Source of the DNA: Channa striata
Taxonomy: Eukaryota; Chordata; Actinopteri; Anabantiformes; Channidae
NCBI GenBank assembly: GCA_033026295.1
Contig: CM065173.1
Coordinates: 14,570,517 to 14,634,516 of the forward strand
Direction of reading: 5' to 3'
Length of the DNA stretch: 64,000 bases
The notes under the pieces were generated by a model. That model ran no database searches and was not told the origin of the DNA. It was given only the letters and a program-made list of their open reading frames with translations. This document shows positions 50,546-61,510 of the stretch, one piece after another (positions within the stretch are counted from its first letter, which is position 1; every line of letters begins with the position of its first letter). The position numbers were made by a program, and so were the translations under genes.

Positions 50546-52849
50546 TTAGACTGACAGGTACACACACACTCACAGACACACACACACACACACTGGAGTT
50601 GACGCTGCTCTGGGGCCAGTGTGGGGCCCTGTACATGGAGAATGAGTAGCATTTCTTTTTTTAAGGGAAGGGACAAGAACGGCCTCTCACACTTGGTAGT
50701 GATGTGAAGAAGATCCTCGGCTCTTTAAAACAGTTTAAATTTTAATTAAACCATTCAGGATAACACCGATCTGTCACTGACATATTGTTTCAGGACCATG
50801 AAGTCAAACACAAGGATCCTTGACTCCTTCAGAGTCTGCTCTCAGCTAACGCCTGGGAGTCAAGCACAGGTTAAATTGATAATGATGTGTTTTAATTCAG
50901 ACTTTGTGACCAATGATTTTTATTTGCCTAGGAGGTACAGCTCACAATTAATTAGCATTTATTACCTTTGGGCTGTTCTTTCACAAAAGAGTTGCCACGG
51001 CTTACTGTACCCCTCTCTGTGCTGCATACACAGCACTTTTAAATGTAGCGATCGCTGGCAGAACGTGTTCATGCCAGACCATGGTGCAAAACGCTGGCAC
51101 ACACCTACCCTGTCCAAACAGCATACACATACACAATTTTATGTGCAGCAGCTGTCGAGGGCCCGTGTGGGCCCCTTGAGGCCTTGGGTCTGGGTGCAGC
51201 TGCACCACCAGCACCCTCTGGCGCTCTTCCAGGGATTGCTTCCCAGGATGTAGTCTGATTCATTTCAAACGACCGCCACTGTCAAACTCTAGGTCACAAT
51301 CGATGAGACTGTATTATTGAAACTCATCTATATTGAATTTTTGAGTGTGGGACTGATACAGTACCACCCTCCGTATTATTGTATTTTACACAAACACATA
51401 ACATAAATTGATGAGAAATATATCAAGTTATTTGACTTGTGGCAAAATTATGTGGTTCTTATGTACCACAATTTCTTGTTACTAATCAGCTGATATGTAC
51501 ATACACTGATACACTGACTTAAGAGAAGCTGTTCACATTATAATGAACTGCAAACATTTTGCATTATAAAAAAGCAATCAATGCGGCCTATCAAACTCAG
51601 TTTTTGCTAACGTTCTACGACGGCCTGTTAAGTCTTCCCAAGTGACACATGCTCTTGAATAAATAAATTGTAGCATTTTGATGTATTGAATATTACTGTA
51701 TATAATATTTTCTCCATCATACATTAAGGTATCGTGTTTTAAATTGTCTGTTATTAATTGGGGGCAGGATCGTTTTACAATCCATCTGATGCATTTTTTC
51801 ATTTTGGTTTACTTTAATGAAAAATAGCAGTCATATTCCTACTGGAACTATTAGTGCATCTGTGGTAAATTACTGTAATTTATGGTCTAGTTATCCCTCA
51901 TGGTATCCATTAAATAGCCCTGTGCAAGCATGTATTGTCTTAAATAAAAGTAGGTTAAAGCATGTTAGCCGCACAATCCTTTTAAAATCCCAGACAAACA
52001 TGCTAAACTTTCATACAAGTGAGTGGAAGGAAAATATTTTAATGGCACCAATCACAAATTAGATTCTGTTTTCATTAGCCTAAATATAATGTTAAAACAA
52101 GCAAGGATGGAAAATGGATGCTTTACATTCTATTTCTTCTGTATGAAACAGAAAATTGTGCTTAGTGTGCACTCATGTGACCAAACACCACCTGGATAAT
52201 CACCTCTGATTGCTAAACAAGTCAAACTACACAAGGCAGAATAAAGCCGCCTGTTTCTCCAAGCTGTCAACATCCTCAGCTTACAACCTCTGCAACCTTC
52301 CACTGCGACATATTTGCATGTTGGTCAAATTAGTTGATCATATTCTAGAGTGATATCCTAGATGTTGGTGCAAATGAAAGCAACAATTGTCGTTCTGTCC
52401 GGAGATTGTTTCCTGACAGCTAAAGATGACGTCAGTGTGTCACATTGGTCAAAGCCTTTATCCAATATCGTGGTACCAGGTTTAGAAGGAGCTAATCTGT
52501 TGAACATTTGGTTTTACATTTTTAAATGCAAAATGATCCACACAAAAGGTTTATATCATTGCCAGCGTGTTTCACTGTGATTCTTACAGACAGGCTGTAC
52601 TGGCATATGAGGATTTACTAAAGATGCACATAATGGGAAATAGTTAATTATGGAGGATCTATTGAAGTTCTTTGTTCGAAGGCAGGATTTACATATGATA
52701 TGCATGTAAAAACCCCACCTGTACACACCACATGGCTGCAGACATGTTTTATTTTTGAGATTTGCTGAACATTATATTAGTTGCTGTCACTGAGTTACCT
52801 CTTTTGTGTCTGCGATTATTCAGATTTCTTTATTTGTACCCTTAGGGTT
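50546..52849. other. Intronic sequence without recognised genes
   Basis: A CA-rich stretch (50560-50592) is followed by unique-looking DNA. The segment 51840-52010 has a weak resemblance to the C-terminal part of a LINE reverse transcriptase (reading NYCNLW...), too weak to call. Confidence 0.5.
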
Positions 52850-52880
52850 TATATATATGTATATATATATATATATACAG

Positions 52881-52948
<68 letters not shown>
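52850..52948. repeat. Compound (TA)n / (AC)33 microsatellite
   Basis: An AT run (about 52850-52877) is followed by 'cagat' and then a perfect AC array from 52883 to 52948 (33 units), the longest dinucleotide array in the window. It is likely polymorphic. Confidence 0.95.
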
Positions 52949-52951
<3 letters not shown>

Positions 52952-53009
52952 GGATGCATCTGTATTGTCTCCCATTGGGAGACATTGGGAGTCAGACTAA
53001 CAGGTTCTC

Positions 53010-53990
53010 TCACTTTACAAAAGTCCTTAGACCCTTAGCTGTGGCATTCCAAATTTTCATTGGGTGCTACAATCTAAAATTTCCACCTGATGCAAGTAGA
53101 ATTCATTGGACATGGTTTAGAAACACCTGTGTATGTAAAGTCTCACAATTCACCCTTTTTGTAATTACAAAAAGCAAGCAATAAACTTTGAGGAACTGCA
53201 GATCTTCATGATATTTTTGAGATGCATCATTGGTCAGTCGAAGGTTATAAAATCAATTGTAAAGCTTTAAATGTTCCTGGAGCACAGTGGCCTGAAAATT
53301 TAGGAAGTAGGAAACATTAACCAGGCCTCCTTCTAGAGTTTGCTGTCTCAAGGTGTAACTGCCTAAAATGGACAGGTACAGTAGGTAGGCAGGAACCCAA
53401 CCCCCCACTCCAGCAGAGCTTCAGAAGTCCTTTGTCTGTCCTCTGAGTGGACGAACATCCATTTACATTTCTGGTAAACTGCAAATGGAAGCCACTGTGA
53501 GAAAAGGCACTTTCATGTGTGTACTTCTCGTAATGATAATCAAGGCCACATGCTGCTTCACTTGTTGCAGACAGCGGTGCTAATGCAAATGCTGCACCAT
53601 CACTCTACTACCATAAGTAGTGAGGATTAGGACATTATGTATGTTGACATATCAATAAAATGACATGCACCACAAAACATGCATCATTTAGCTCATAGCA
53701 TGTGTTGGATTTACTTGTTAGGTAGGAAGTGTGTCGTGTCTGTCAAGACACAGAAGCATCTGACGTGTGTTTACATAAATTTACACTCTTGTTTACAAAG
53801 GGCCACAATGCTGGTGTAGATTATGAGTGAGAGGACTCTCAGAACGTAAGGTAAAATATTCTCTGGTCTGATCAGAGAAAATTAAACTCTTTGGGCAGAG
53901 CTCTATGTCTCTGTAATACCATCCCTGCATCGAGGCATGGTGGTGGCAGCATCATATTTTAGGGGTGTGATGGGAATCAGAACTGACTTT
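53010..53990 (+). mobile_element. Degraded Tc1-like DNA transposon, copy 2, interrupted
   Basis: The order of recognisable Tc1-like pieces is kept. 'tccacctgatgcaagtagaattcattggacatggtttagaaacacctgtgtatgtaaagtctcac' (53082-53148) is followed by 'aaatgttcctggagcacagtggcct' (about 53269-53293), 'caggcctccttctagagtt' (53322-53340) and 'gcaaatggaagccactgtgagaaaaggca'. After a gap come 'ctctcagaacgtaaggtaaaatattctctggtctgatcagagaaaattaaactctttgg' (53836-53895) and 'gcatggtggtggcagcatcat' (53935-53955). The 3' half and right inverted repeat are missing. About 53515-53810 looks foreign to the element and may be a later insertion. The copy is inactive. It belongs to the same broad family as the copy at 19.5-20.9 kb and lies in the same orientation. 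Confidence 0.85.
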
Positions 53991-55329
53991 TCAGTTTTGA
54001 TGATTAGTAAATTAGCTACATTTTCTAAAACACTGTTTTCATTTTTCTCATTCTGGGTTTCTGAGTACTTCCTGAAGCAACAATATCTGTCGTTCGTTTG
54101 TCCATTTATTACCACATCACTGCTCACTTTGAGACCTTGTGAACTCTCATTCCTTTTCTTAGCTTTATCTAATTTGAGCTAGGGGGGAGCACATGGTAAG
54201 AATATATACATAGATAATTGGCAATGCTTGGTTTATCACACATCACTTATAAATCTACCTTTAAGACAGTCCAAACAATAACAGCCTCTGCTGTAGGGTT
54301 TTTAACGCACTGAAATGGAATATGATGAGATGTGTGTGTTTCTGTCACCACAAGGTCTTACTACGTCAAAATCACAACCTTGAGGTGAAATACAGGTCTT
54401 TTATATTTAGGTGTGAATAAGACTGCTGGAAGCTTGAAAACACATTCACACCAAGACTCTGGAGCTACATTTGCTGAAGGGCCAGGGGAAACCAATAAAA
54501 GTGTGAACAGACATGCAAAGAAAGGAAACTGCAAAAAGACTCTCAAATAAAAATTGAGAAAATTATTATAATTTTACAACAACTGTATAATTATGCAGCC
54601 CTGCACTGTTTCCTTTGTTGCACAGGGTGGGGCTGTCATTAGTAAATAAAGCTATGTTATTACCCAGTATGCGTAATCAGTTGCATGAATAGTGTGTTAC
54701 TAAAAGCAAAAGCAATTGGTCATCTCGTCAGTTCAGTTTCTGTAGTTACTTTATACATTACTTTTCTGGAAAAGATGTTTTATTTCATCCAAAGGATCAA
54801 TTTAGCCACACTACAATCTTATTTAATTTCAGCCACAGGTGTTGAACCATGTCTGTATTTATCCTGCACCCTATTACTAGCCTTGTCCCTTTTTTTTCCA
54901 TAAGGACACCAGCAAATTGATTGGCATTCTCAAGTGGGCCAACCAAATGACGGATAGAAATTAAATGACTGAAAGAAGAATAATGGCGGTTAGGATGAGT
55001 GGGTAGAGGAGAGAGAGGGAACACGAGAGGGAGGAATACACAAACAGGTTGCTCTGGGGCCTGGGGAATAAGCAAGAGAGGGCGCGGAGTGGAGAGAGAA
55101 AGAAAAATAAGATGGAGGGCCACATATAGAAAAGACAGAAGACTGGTTTAACACAAGAGCTTCCCGCAAAGCAGATTTAAGCCTGTTTTCTTCATCATCT
55201 TCATCGTTACTCCTGACTCCACGTGTAGAGATGCACACACACAGGTAGTTAAAACCTCATTTGTATACTGAGCCTAACAACACTGAAGTGCTTTTGTTCT
55301 CTCTTTAATCTCTCTGTCACAGCCAACTT

Positions 55330-55580
55330 TGTTCTCCTCATCTGTTTGTCCAGGTCATCCTCTGCATCCATCCCTTCATCTTTCGCTCTCTCCCTCTGTC
55401 TCTATCTCTCCCCCCCTCCACCATTCTCCCCCTCAGTGTGTGATTACTTACCACCCAAGAAGGAAGAAGAAGTACACTCCATCTTGTTGTTTTATGTTCC
55501 CAGCAAATTTAGTCCTGCTTCTCCCTTCTCCACCCTCAACTCTTTCACTTCGTCTGTCTCTCTCACTCACTCACTCCGCT

Positions 55581-55621
<41 letters not shown>

Positions 55622-55735
55622 CCTCCCAAAGCCCTTCCTCCATCCCCTGACACCTCACACTCTCCACCTCCTCCACTCCCTCCCTGTCAGTTTACCCTCC
55701 CTCCACCCTCCCCTCTCGCTCTGTGTGTAGTTGTA
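55330..55735. repeat. Pyrimidine-rich block with (CT)16
   Basis: About 400 bp of C/T-dominated plus strand includes an uninterrupted (CT)n at 55588-55619. The S/L/P-rich frames over it are compositional artefacts. Confidence 0.85.
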
Positions 55736-58700
55736 TAACTTATCACCCTGATGCCTTCCCCACGCTGATAATTGGTGTGTCTCAGCAGCAGATGCTAGCA
55801 CACTTTATTTAGCTGCTCAGTATTAGCTATTCCAATTAGTCATCTAATACCAATAAAAAAAAAAGAAACTGTTAGCCTCCATGTACTTGGTGCCATGGGA
55901 AAAGGGAGTTGTGTGTGTTTGTTTTTACCCGTGCAACAACTGTGGCCAGTGTGAGTGTGTGCCTCAGACACTCACACACTTAGACTCGATCCACGCTACG
56001 CTTACAGGGTGCATGTGGGTTTTAACAGATGGTGAAACACTTTCCCTTGAGTATCGACATTACTCGCTCTCTCTCTCTCTCTCTGTTTCACTGTCTCTAA
56101 TTAACTAGGTTTCAGTAACAAACCTTTGGGCTTTGCCGTCACCATGGTTACCCAAACACTGAAACACCACTGTCTGTGTTTTACATGTGTGTGACTGCTG
56201 GCAACTGCGGCGTATGTGTTTGCACGTGTCAAAAGTGTTCAGACTACTTTGTGTGTGCACTTTTTATGTCTCTGTGTATGCAAGTGTCTGAGAGAGAGTG
56301 TGTGTGTGTCTCCGCATCTATGCAAGTGCATGATTGTGCATACACATGAGTATTTTGGTTGCTTTGATGCCTTTGTTTCCCCACAGGGCTCAGAGGCTTG
56401 TACTGTCTCAAGCACCTATAGAGCAGAGCAGTATTACATGAGATCGTGATAATTTATTATAGGTCTATTGTTCCTTACATAAGACAATTTTAATAATTAT
56501 ATAATCCCATGAATAAAGATTGTAAGCAGGATGAATTTGAAATGGGCTTTTAACAACAAAGGTAAAAGTTGAACTTGCCTCACCTTCTCTAATGATGATA
56601 CTAGGATGTGAGGTTATATCGTTTTTAAACTGCCAGGGCAGCTATATGATGATGGACCTAGTCACAAACATCAAGAGTATAGCAAAAGTATACAACCCCA
56701 TATTGTGGTTTATATATTTTTATGACAATGCACTGATGTAAAGACAGAGGAAAGAGAATTGTTAAGGTTTAACATGCTTTGAATAAACTATGTATTGTCC
56801 ACTAAAGGAAGAAGTGATCTCCACACGCAAAGGTGTAGTAAAAATGACAGTAGCCCCTCCTCGCTGCTTCACACTGCCTCCCTGATCTTGCCTCAAGAGC
56901 TCTGTCTTTTTCATGTCTTTGTTGTGTTAATTCATTAGATTGTACAAATGGCACAATCAGTCCACAGTTTTAGGCGGTCTGCCATCTGAGACACTCATGC
57001 TATCCTAAGTTGGAAATGTGATGATGTTTGAAACTTCCTAGCCTCAGGTAGAAATGGCAGAATATTCTGAAAATAAAGTTGAACTTGGCTCGTGCAGCGA
57101 TGTTCTGTGTTGGATCATCAAATGCATTTTTGTCCACATTCCTGGTAGATTACTTAGTAAAGCTTGCTGTATGTCATCATGATAAAAGGTAAATGATTGC
57201 CACTCTGATAACGTGTCTTGAGCAGTAAAAGCCTTCTTTATAATATTTTCAATCACCATGCACCTGCTTTGGCATCTGAGCCTTTGAAGCCACAGATCTT
57301 GTACTCAAACAGGATTCCCTGGATGATATTTTACTGTCTCTGATACCTGAGGTATGACCATTTAGCTCAGCCCTTTGATTTTTTCATTTTGTTATTTTTG
57401 TGTGTGTTTGTTACACTGCTTTCCATCTAAACGCCCATTTAGCCAATGATATGGGATGTCCTGAAAGATGCTGTTATTTATACTTATACTTGTTTCAGAG
57501 GGTAAATATGTGTGCAAATGTTCGAATCACACACTTCTACCACCCTGCAAACAATGTACCCTGCAATTCCAGGGCGTTTGATAGCTGTAGTGTATATTTT
57601 CTTATTTCTGATGGTAGCTGTCCAACACAGATTGTGTCACTCAGACATTCCCAGCAGCTGCAATAGAGTGCGATTGAAGGAAAAATGTCAGCAATCTAAA
57701 ACACCAGTGACTACCAGTTTTAGTGTTAGTCCCTCGTTCATCAGGTTTACTGGTAGAAATCCATCAAAACTGTGGCAGATATACAGATTTCCACACTGGT
57801 GGCAGCTATAAAACATGCTTTTAGACATATCAGCAACGCGAGGGACTGTTTTTGCTTGTTGATTAGAGAAATTTCACTGTCACCGTGTGAGTGTGTTTGC
57901 TGGCTTTTATTGCCATGACATTATGGGAAAGGTTGGACATTTACTGACACAGGAAAGCAGGTGAAAAATACATTTCAACACTTTGTCAGGAGATAGTTCC
58001 TGAAAAGCATTAAACATCATAAACATACATAGCAGTAAAAGCATCTGTGGCGGTATTTTTCATGTAAAGTGCACTGAAGAATGTCTGAGTGCTGTTTTCA
58101 CAATTCACTGATCCGGATTTATCCACCTGGTCCAGCTTATTAAACTGTGACAAACTTAGTCTTTTCTCTGAGTGGGTGGATAATTAATTATGCTAACTCC
58201 ATTTATTGTCTCTTTGTTGCTCTCCTGATTTATGCTAAAGCCTCCTATTGTTTTTCTCACACTGAAAGCCTGTCTACCTACAGTAATACAAAGATCGTAG
58301 GTCAGGCAATACTTTTAAATATTTAAGGTTGGTGAAAAACCTTAGGTCAGAGAGAGATGCTCCAGAAATGTCACAAAAAGCCTAATTTCCCTTCCCTAAT
58401 TCCACCATGTTGTCTGTAGTCTTTGTCTTGAGTCACGTCTCTCTGTAACTACGCCATGGTTACACTTAAAAAGGTGGTAGTGGGTGGAGACTAGGCATTT
58501 TACCACTCGTCTGGACGGCAGCTTTGGCTTTAGCTGATATTGTGAAAATTACATCTTAATACCCAAGACCCCCCTCTAGTCAATTCGATTTGACAAAGCA
58601 TTTCATATGAGAAGTGAACTATCTTCAAGAACTTCAAGCACTGAATAATAGTAACACGTTTTACTTAACATTGTTTGGCAAGTCGATGAAGTGAAAATGG

Positions 58701-59620
58701 ATATTACAGTGAATTTATCAAGATTAATAACTTTTAAAGTTTGGATCCACTGGGGAACAGAGTCCTAAATGAAGCCCTGGTCCTCTCTGCGTCTAACAAT
58801 TTGCCACAGTGTCTTCCCGTCGACTGATCTGGTTTCTTTTAACTGATTGGTGCTACTGATTGTCTCCTACTGCTGCAACTATTTTAAACATGAATAAAGT
58901 CTAAAAGAATTGAAGTCAGATTTGAGGGTGTGAGCTGATTTAACAAATGGCTGTTTTAAACTCACTAGTATTTAGTAAAAGTGAGGAGGACACAGAAAAA
59001 ATGATGATTTTATGCTGGTGCATCTCAGTGCTCTTGTCTGAGACGGATTTCACTGCCACACTATGATAACTGGTTTCCATTCAGTCCCGATGTCCTTCAG
59101 GCACAGTTGTCTTTCTTTAAAAGGAAAATCTTTCACCACTTCAGCTGTACTTCGTATGGCCTAGGGCTTCCTACTCAGACGGCTGTTAACAAGACCCAGC
59201 GTGTGATATCACTCTTATGTACAGCTTGCAGCTAATCGGGATGAATGGGAGAGTTATTGTAATGGAGACATTTTATTTGTCTGAGCTTTCACATTCAAAC
59301 GAGGTTTATTTGAGTTCGTCATAAGATCTATCAGCTCTCAAACAAGCTGAGCACCTGGAATCGTCTCACACAGTCCCATTAAATAAATTACTCTTTCCCA
59401 GTCCGTGCTGTTTGGAGCCGCACATTCTCAAATTAGAGAGTGGAAATATTCACTTTGGGAGATGTTGGTGAGACTGTGGTTCACATATGCGGGGATGTTT
59501 AGTGTGTTTAAAACCAGACATTAAGTGTGATTTACCATTAATGAGGTAGTTGGGAATGGTGAAAAAGAGTGGAGAAAGACAGTGGTGGGATTTAGTCTCC
59601 CTCTATAAACCTAACTATCT

Positions 59621-59638
59621 GAACACACACACACACAC
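59621..59638. repeat. (CA)n short array
   Basis: A short uninterrupted CA run of about 9 units lies in intronic DNA. Confidence 0.8.
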
Positions 59639-60311
59639 CACCGGCACAATGCCTACTAACAAAGAGTAACTCAAACGAGACACGTCCCCTGTGTGTACTG
59701 ACGTAACTTTGTAACTGTCCCTCGCACAGATTATGTGCTTATCAGATTTTCCTAACACGGTCACAGCAAACCAAAATTTGATTCACGAGCAGAGAAAGAA
59801 CAGGAAAACATGATTTTTATGAGTTTGTGGTTAGGTTAGAGTTTTCTGAACGTGCTGCAGATGTCCCCAGGCTAGCGCTGCTGACTCCACACATTTATGG
59901 ATATGTGGGTGAGAAAAACACTTGGATATCGCATATGTCAGAAGCAGCGGCAGCCAGCCTTATCACCCTGCCAGCAATTTACACTCTTTAAACATGTGCA
60001 CTGACTTTATTCAAGTGGGGAAGGTAATGATTTGGGACACCCTGATCCACCGGGCTACTAGCATTAATTCACTACTTGTCAGGCTCCGAAAAGAGCTCAT
60101 TATATTGATATTTTATTTAAGCTGGAGTCACCTCCTTGTTATCCAGGTAGAAAGTCACTGTATGATTGATTTTTACTCGACTAAAAAACAAAATGAACCA
60201 TATCTTCTTTCTGCTTTTTTCACAGAGTTGTTTGTTTGCTTTTAGACTGAAGTCTCAGCATGACTTTATTCCTTAGCCTTGCCGGCAGAGAAGCTACTCA
60301 TTTTTATTGTG

Positions 60312-60480
60312 CAGTGCCTCTCAGTCCTCATTGATGGGACTCTGAGCCTGCTGGTTTTTATTCTATCATCTAATCAGGGACTGAGTTACACCTGCAATGC
60401 CAGGTGAATGCAATTAACTTGCTGGTTGGCAAAACCAGCAGTACTGTGAGCCCCAAGGACTTGGATTGAGAACCACTCTG
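60312..60480. mobile_element. hAT-like non-autonomous element (MITE) with long imperfect terminal inverted repeats
   Basis: The left end 'cagtgcctctcagtcctcattgatgggactctgagcctgctggtttt' is an imperfect inverted copy of the right end 'aaaaccagcagtactgtgagccccaaggacttggattgagaaccactctg'. The terminal 'CAGTG..TCTCA' / 'TGAGAACCACT..G' pattern is that of hAT-family MITEs in fish. The element is about 165 bp with no transposase. A clear 8-bp target duplication is not visible, probably because of decay. Confidence 0.75.
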
Positions 60481-61480
60481 GTTCAGAAATGCTGACACCA
60501 ATAGCAAATTATGTTCTGAAGGACAAATAAGGGGCACATTCCCCACCCCCAGCAAATAAATATGAGCAGAAGCCTTGAGTTATTTATATACACCATAGTT
60601 CACCAAATTAGATGCAAAAGTCGAAAAAGTCGGAACAGCACATCCGCACAGACAACAGGGCAAATGAAGAAATGTCCCGTTCAAAGTTATGAGGTGTTGT
60701 AATGTGTTAACACAGTGCTGAAAGGTCGAGGCTTTGTAGAGCCAAGGTTACATCAATGAACTCATGGTTTTAAAGAGGTTTGATGATGTAAAATAGTTGC
60801 TCACTGTTGCAAACATGTAATCAAAATTGCTGTATGTTACAATTTGGCAATGATGAGCAGTTTATCTCAGCGACTATATATATTTGAATTACAGTATTTA
60901 AAATGCACATGTTACATTTTCAAGTCTCTTGTTATGTGCGACTGACAATCTAAAACCTGAGGAAATTAAATTAACAACCGCATAAAGCACAGAAAAGTAT
61001 ATAGTCATGATGCTGGAGTCAGTCAATGTTTGTTACAGTATTTCTCCTTGGAAAAATAACTAATTGTTTTAGTACAAAAAATAGCTGCCAGTAAAATTTT
61101 CGGTTTGTCAGTGAGACATGACTTATCTCCTGATGTAACCTCAGCTTAATAGCAGTGGTTGATGTTACACTGAGATAGTTTGATTATTGAATAATTTATT
61201 TGGTTTGCATGCAGTTTGGGAAAAAGCTTATGACTCATTCTAATGTCTTGTTTTTTTTCCTAACAGTTTAAAAGCCAAAGATTTTCTGTTTGAGCTCGTG
61301 TAATGTCACATGTGATTTGATGTGAGCCAGAGAACATTATGTATATACAGTGCATTTTTGCTTCATAAAATAAGTCATTTTTCCTTATCCACAAGCTTTT
61401 TATCAGTTTTAGCTGTAGCTGTGATCTTCATAGAAAGGTGTTTTTTTTCATCAATAATTCTTTTTTTGTCTGTCTTTCAG
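60481..61480. other. Distal end of the giant macrod1 intron
   Basis: The block is AT-rich with no repeats that I recognise and no coding frames of note. It finishes in the T-rich tract and acceptor before the 30-nt exon. Confidence 0.55.
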
Positions 61481-61510
61481 CCAACAAGACTCTGCTTGGT
61501 GGAGGTGGAG
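61481..61510 (+). CDS. macrod1: MACROD-family ADP-ribosylhydrolase, 30-nt micro-exon carrying the Gly-rich loop
   Basis: This 30-bp exon lies between acceptor TGTCTTTCAG and a near-consensus donor (GGAG|GTAAGT). CC completes an Ala codon with the preceding exon. The nine following codons read NKTLLGGGG, and a last G opens the next codon (Val in relatives). This exactly continues the preceding ...DAIVNA to give the macro-domain motif A-N-x-x-L-L-G-G-G-G, which contacts the ADP-ribose diphosphate and distal ribose. The phase is the same as for the other two exons. The next exon, expected to start with the rest of a Val-Asp-Gly motif, is not found in the final 2.5 kb of the window. Confidence 0.92.

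Larger units (their letters stand above)
53991..60310. other. Intronic sequence without recognised genes
   Basis: The stretch contains a pyrimidine-rich block (55.33-55.74 kb) and a (CT)n run (56065-56083). Otherwise it is unique-looking DNA. The segment 59.2-59.45 kb is AT-balanced and free of simple repeats and may be a conserved non-coding element. No coding exon was recognised. Confidence 0.5.
2276..61480 (+). other. macrod1: macrod1 giant intron (59,205 bp) hosting flrt1
   Basis: The intron opens with GCAG|GTATGT and closes with a strong pyrimidine tract and acceptor TTTCTTTTTTTGTCTGTCTTTCAG. The split codon across it is G|CC (Ala), so the two exons join in frame. It contains the entire flrt1 coding exon on the minus strand, flrt1's probable intron and promoter, several decayed transposable elements and many dinucleotide arrays. 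A 59-kb intron is long for a teleost and is probably kept long by the nested gene and its control elements (inference). Confidence 0.85.

Noticed and set aside
51817..52062. Possible LINE reverse transcriptase remnant (reading NYCNLWSSYPSWYPL)
   Set aside because: The resemblance is limited to one short phrase. No catalytic box or 3' tail is visible nearby.
55329..55738. Two overlapping plus-strand open frames of about 130 codons
   Set aside because: They are pure products of a C/T-rich tract with a (CT)16 run. Being open in two frames at once is typical of low complexity.
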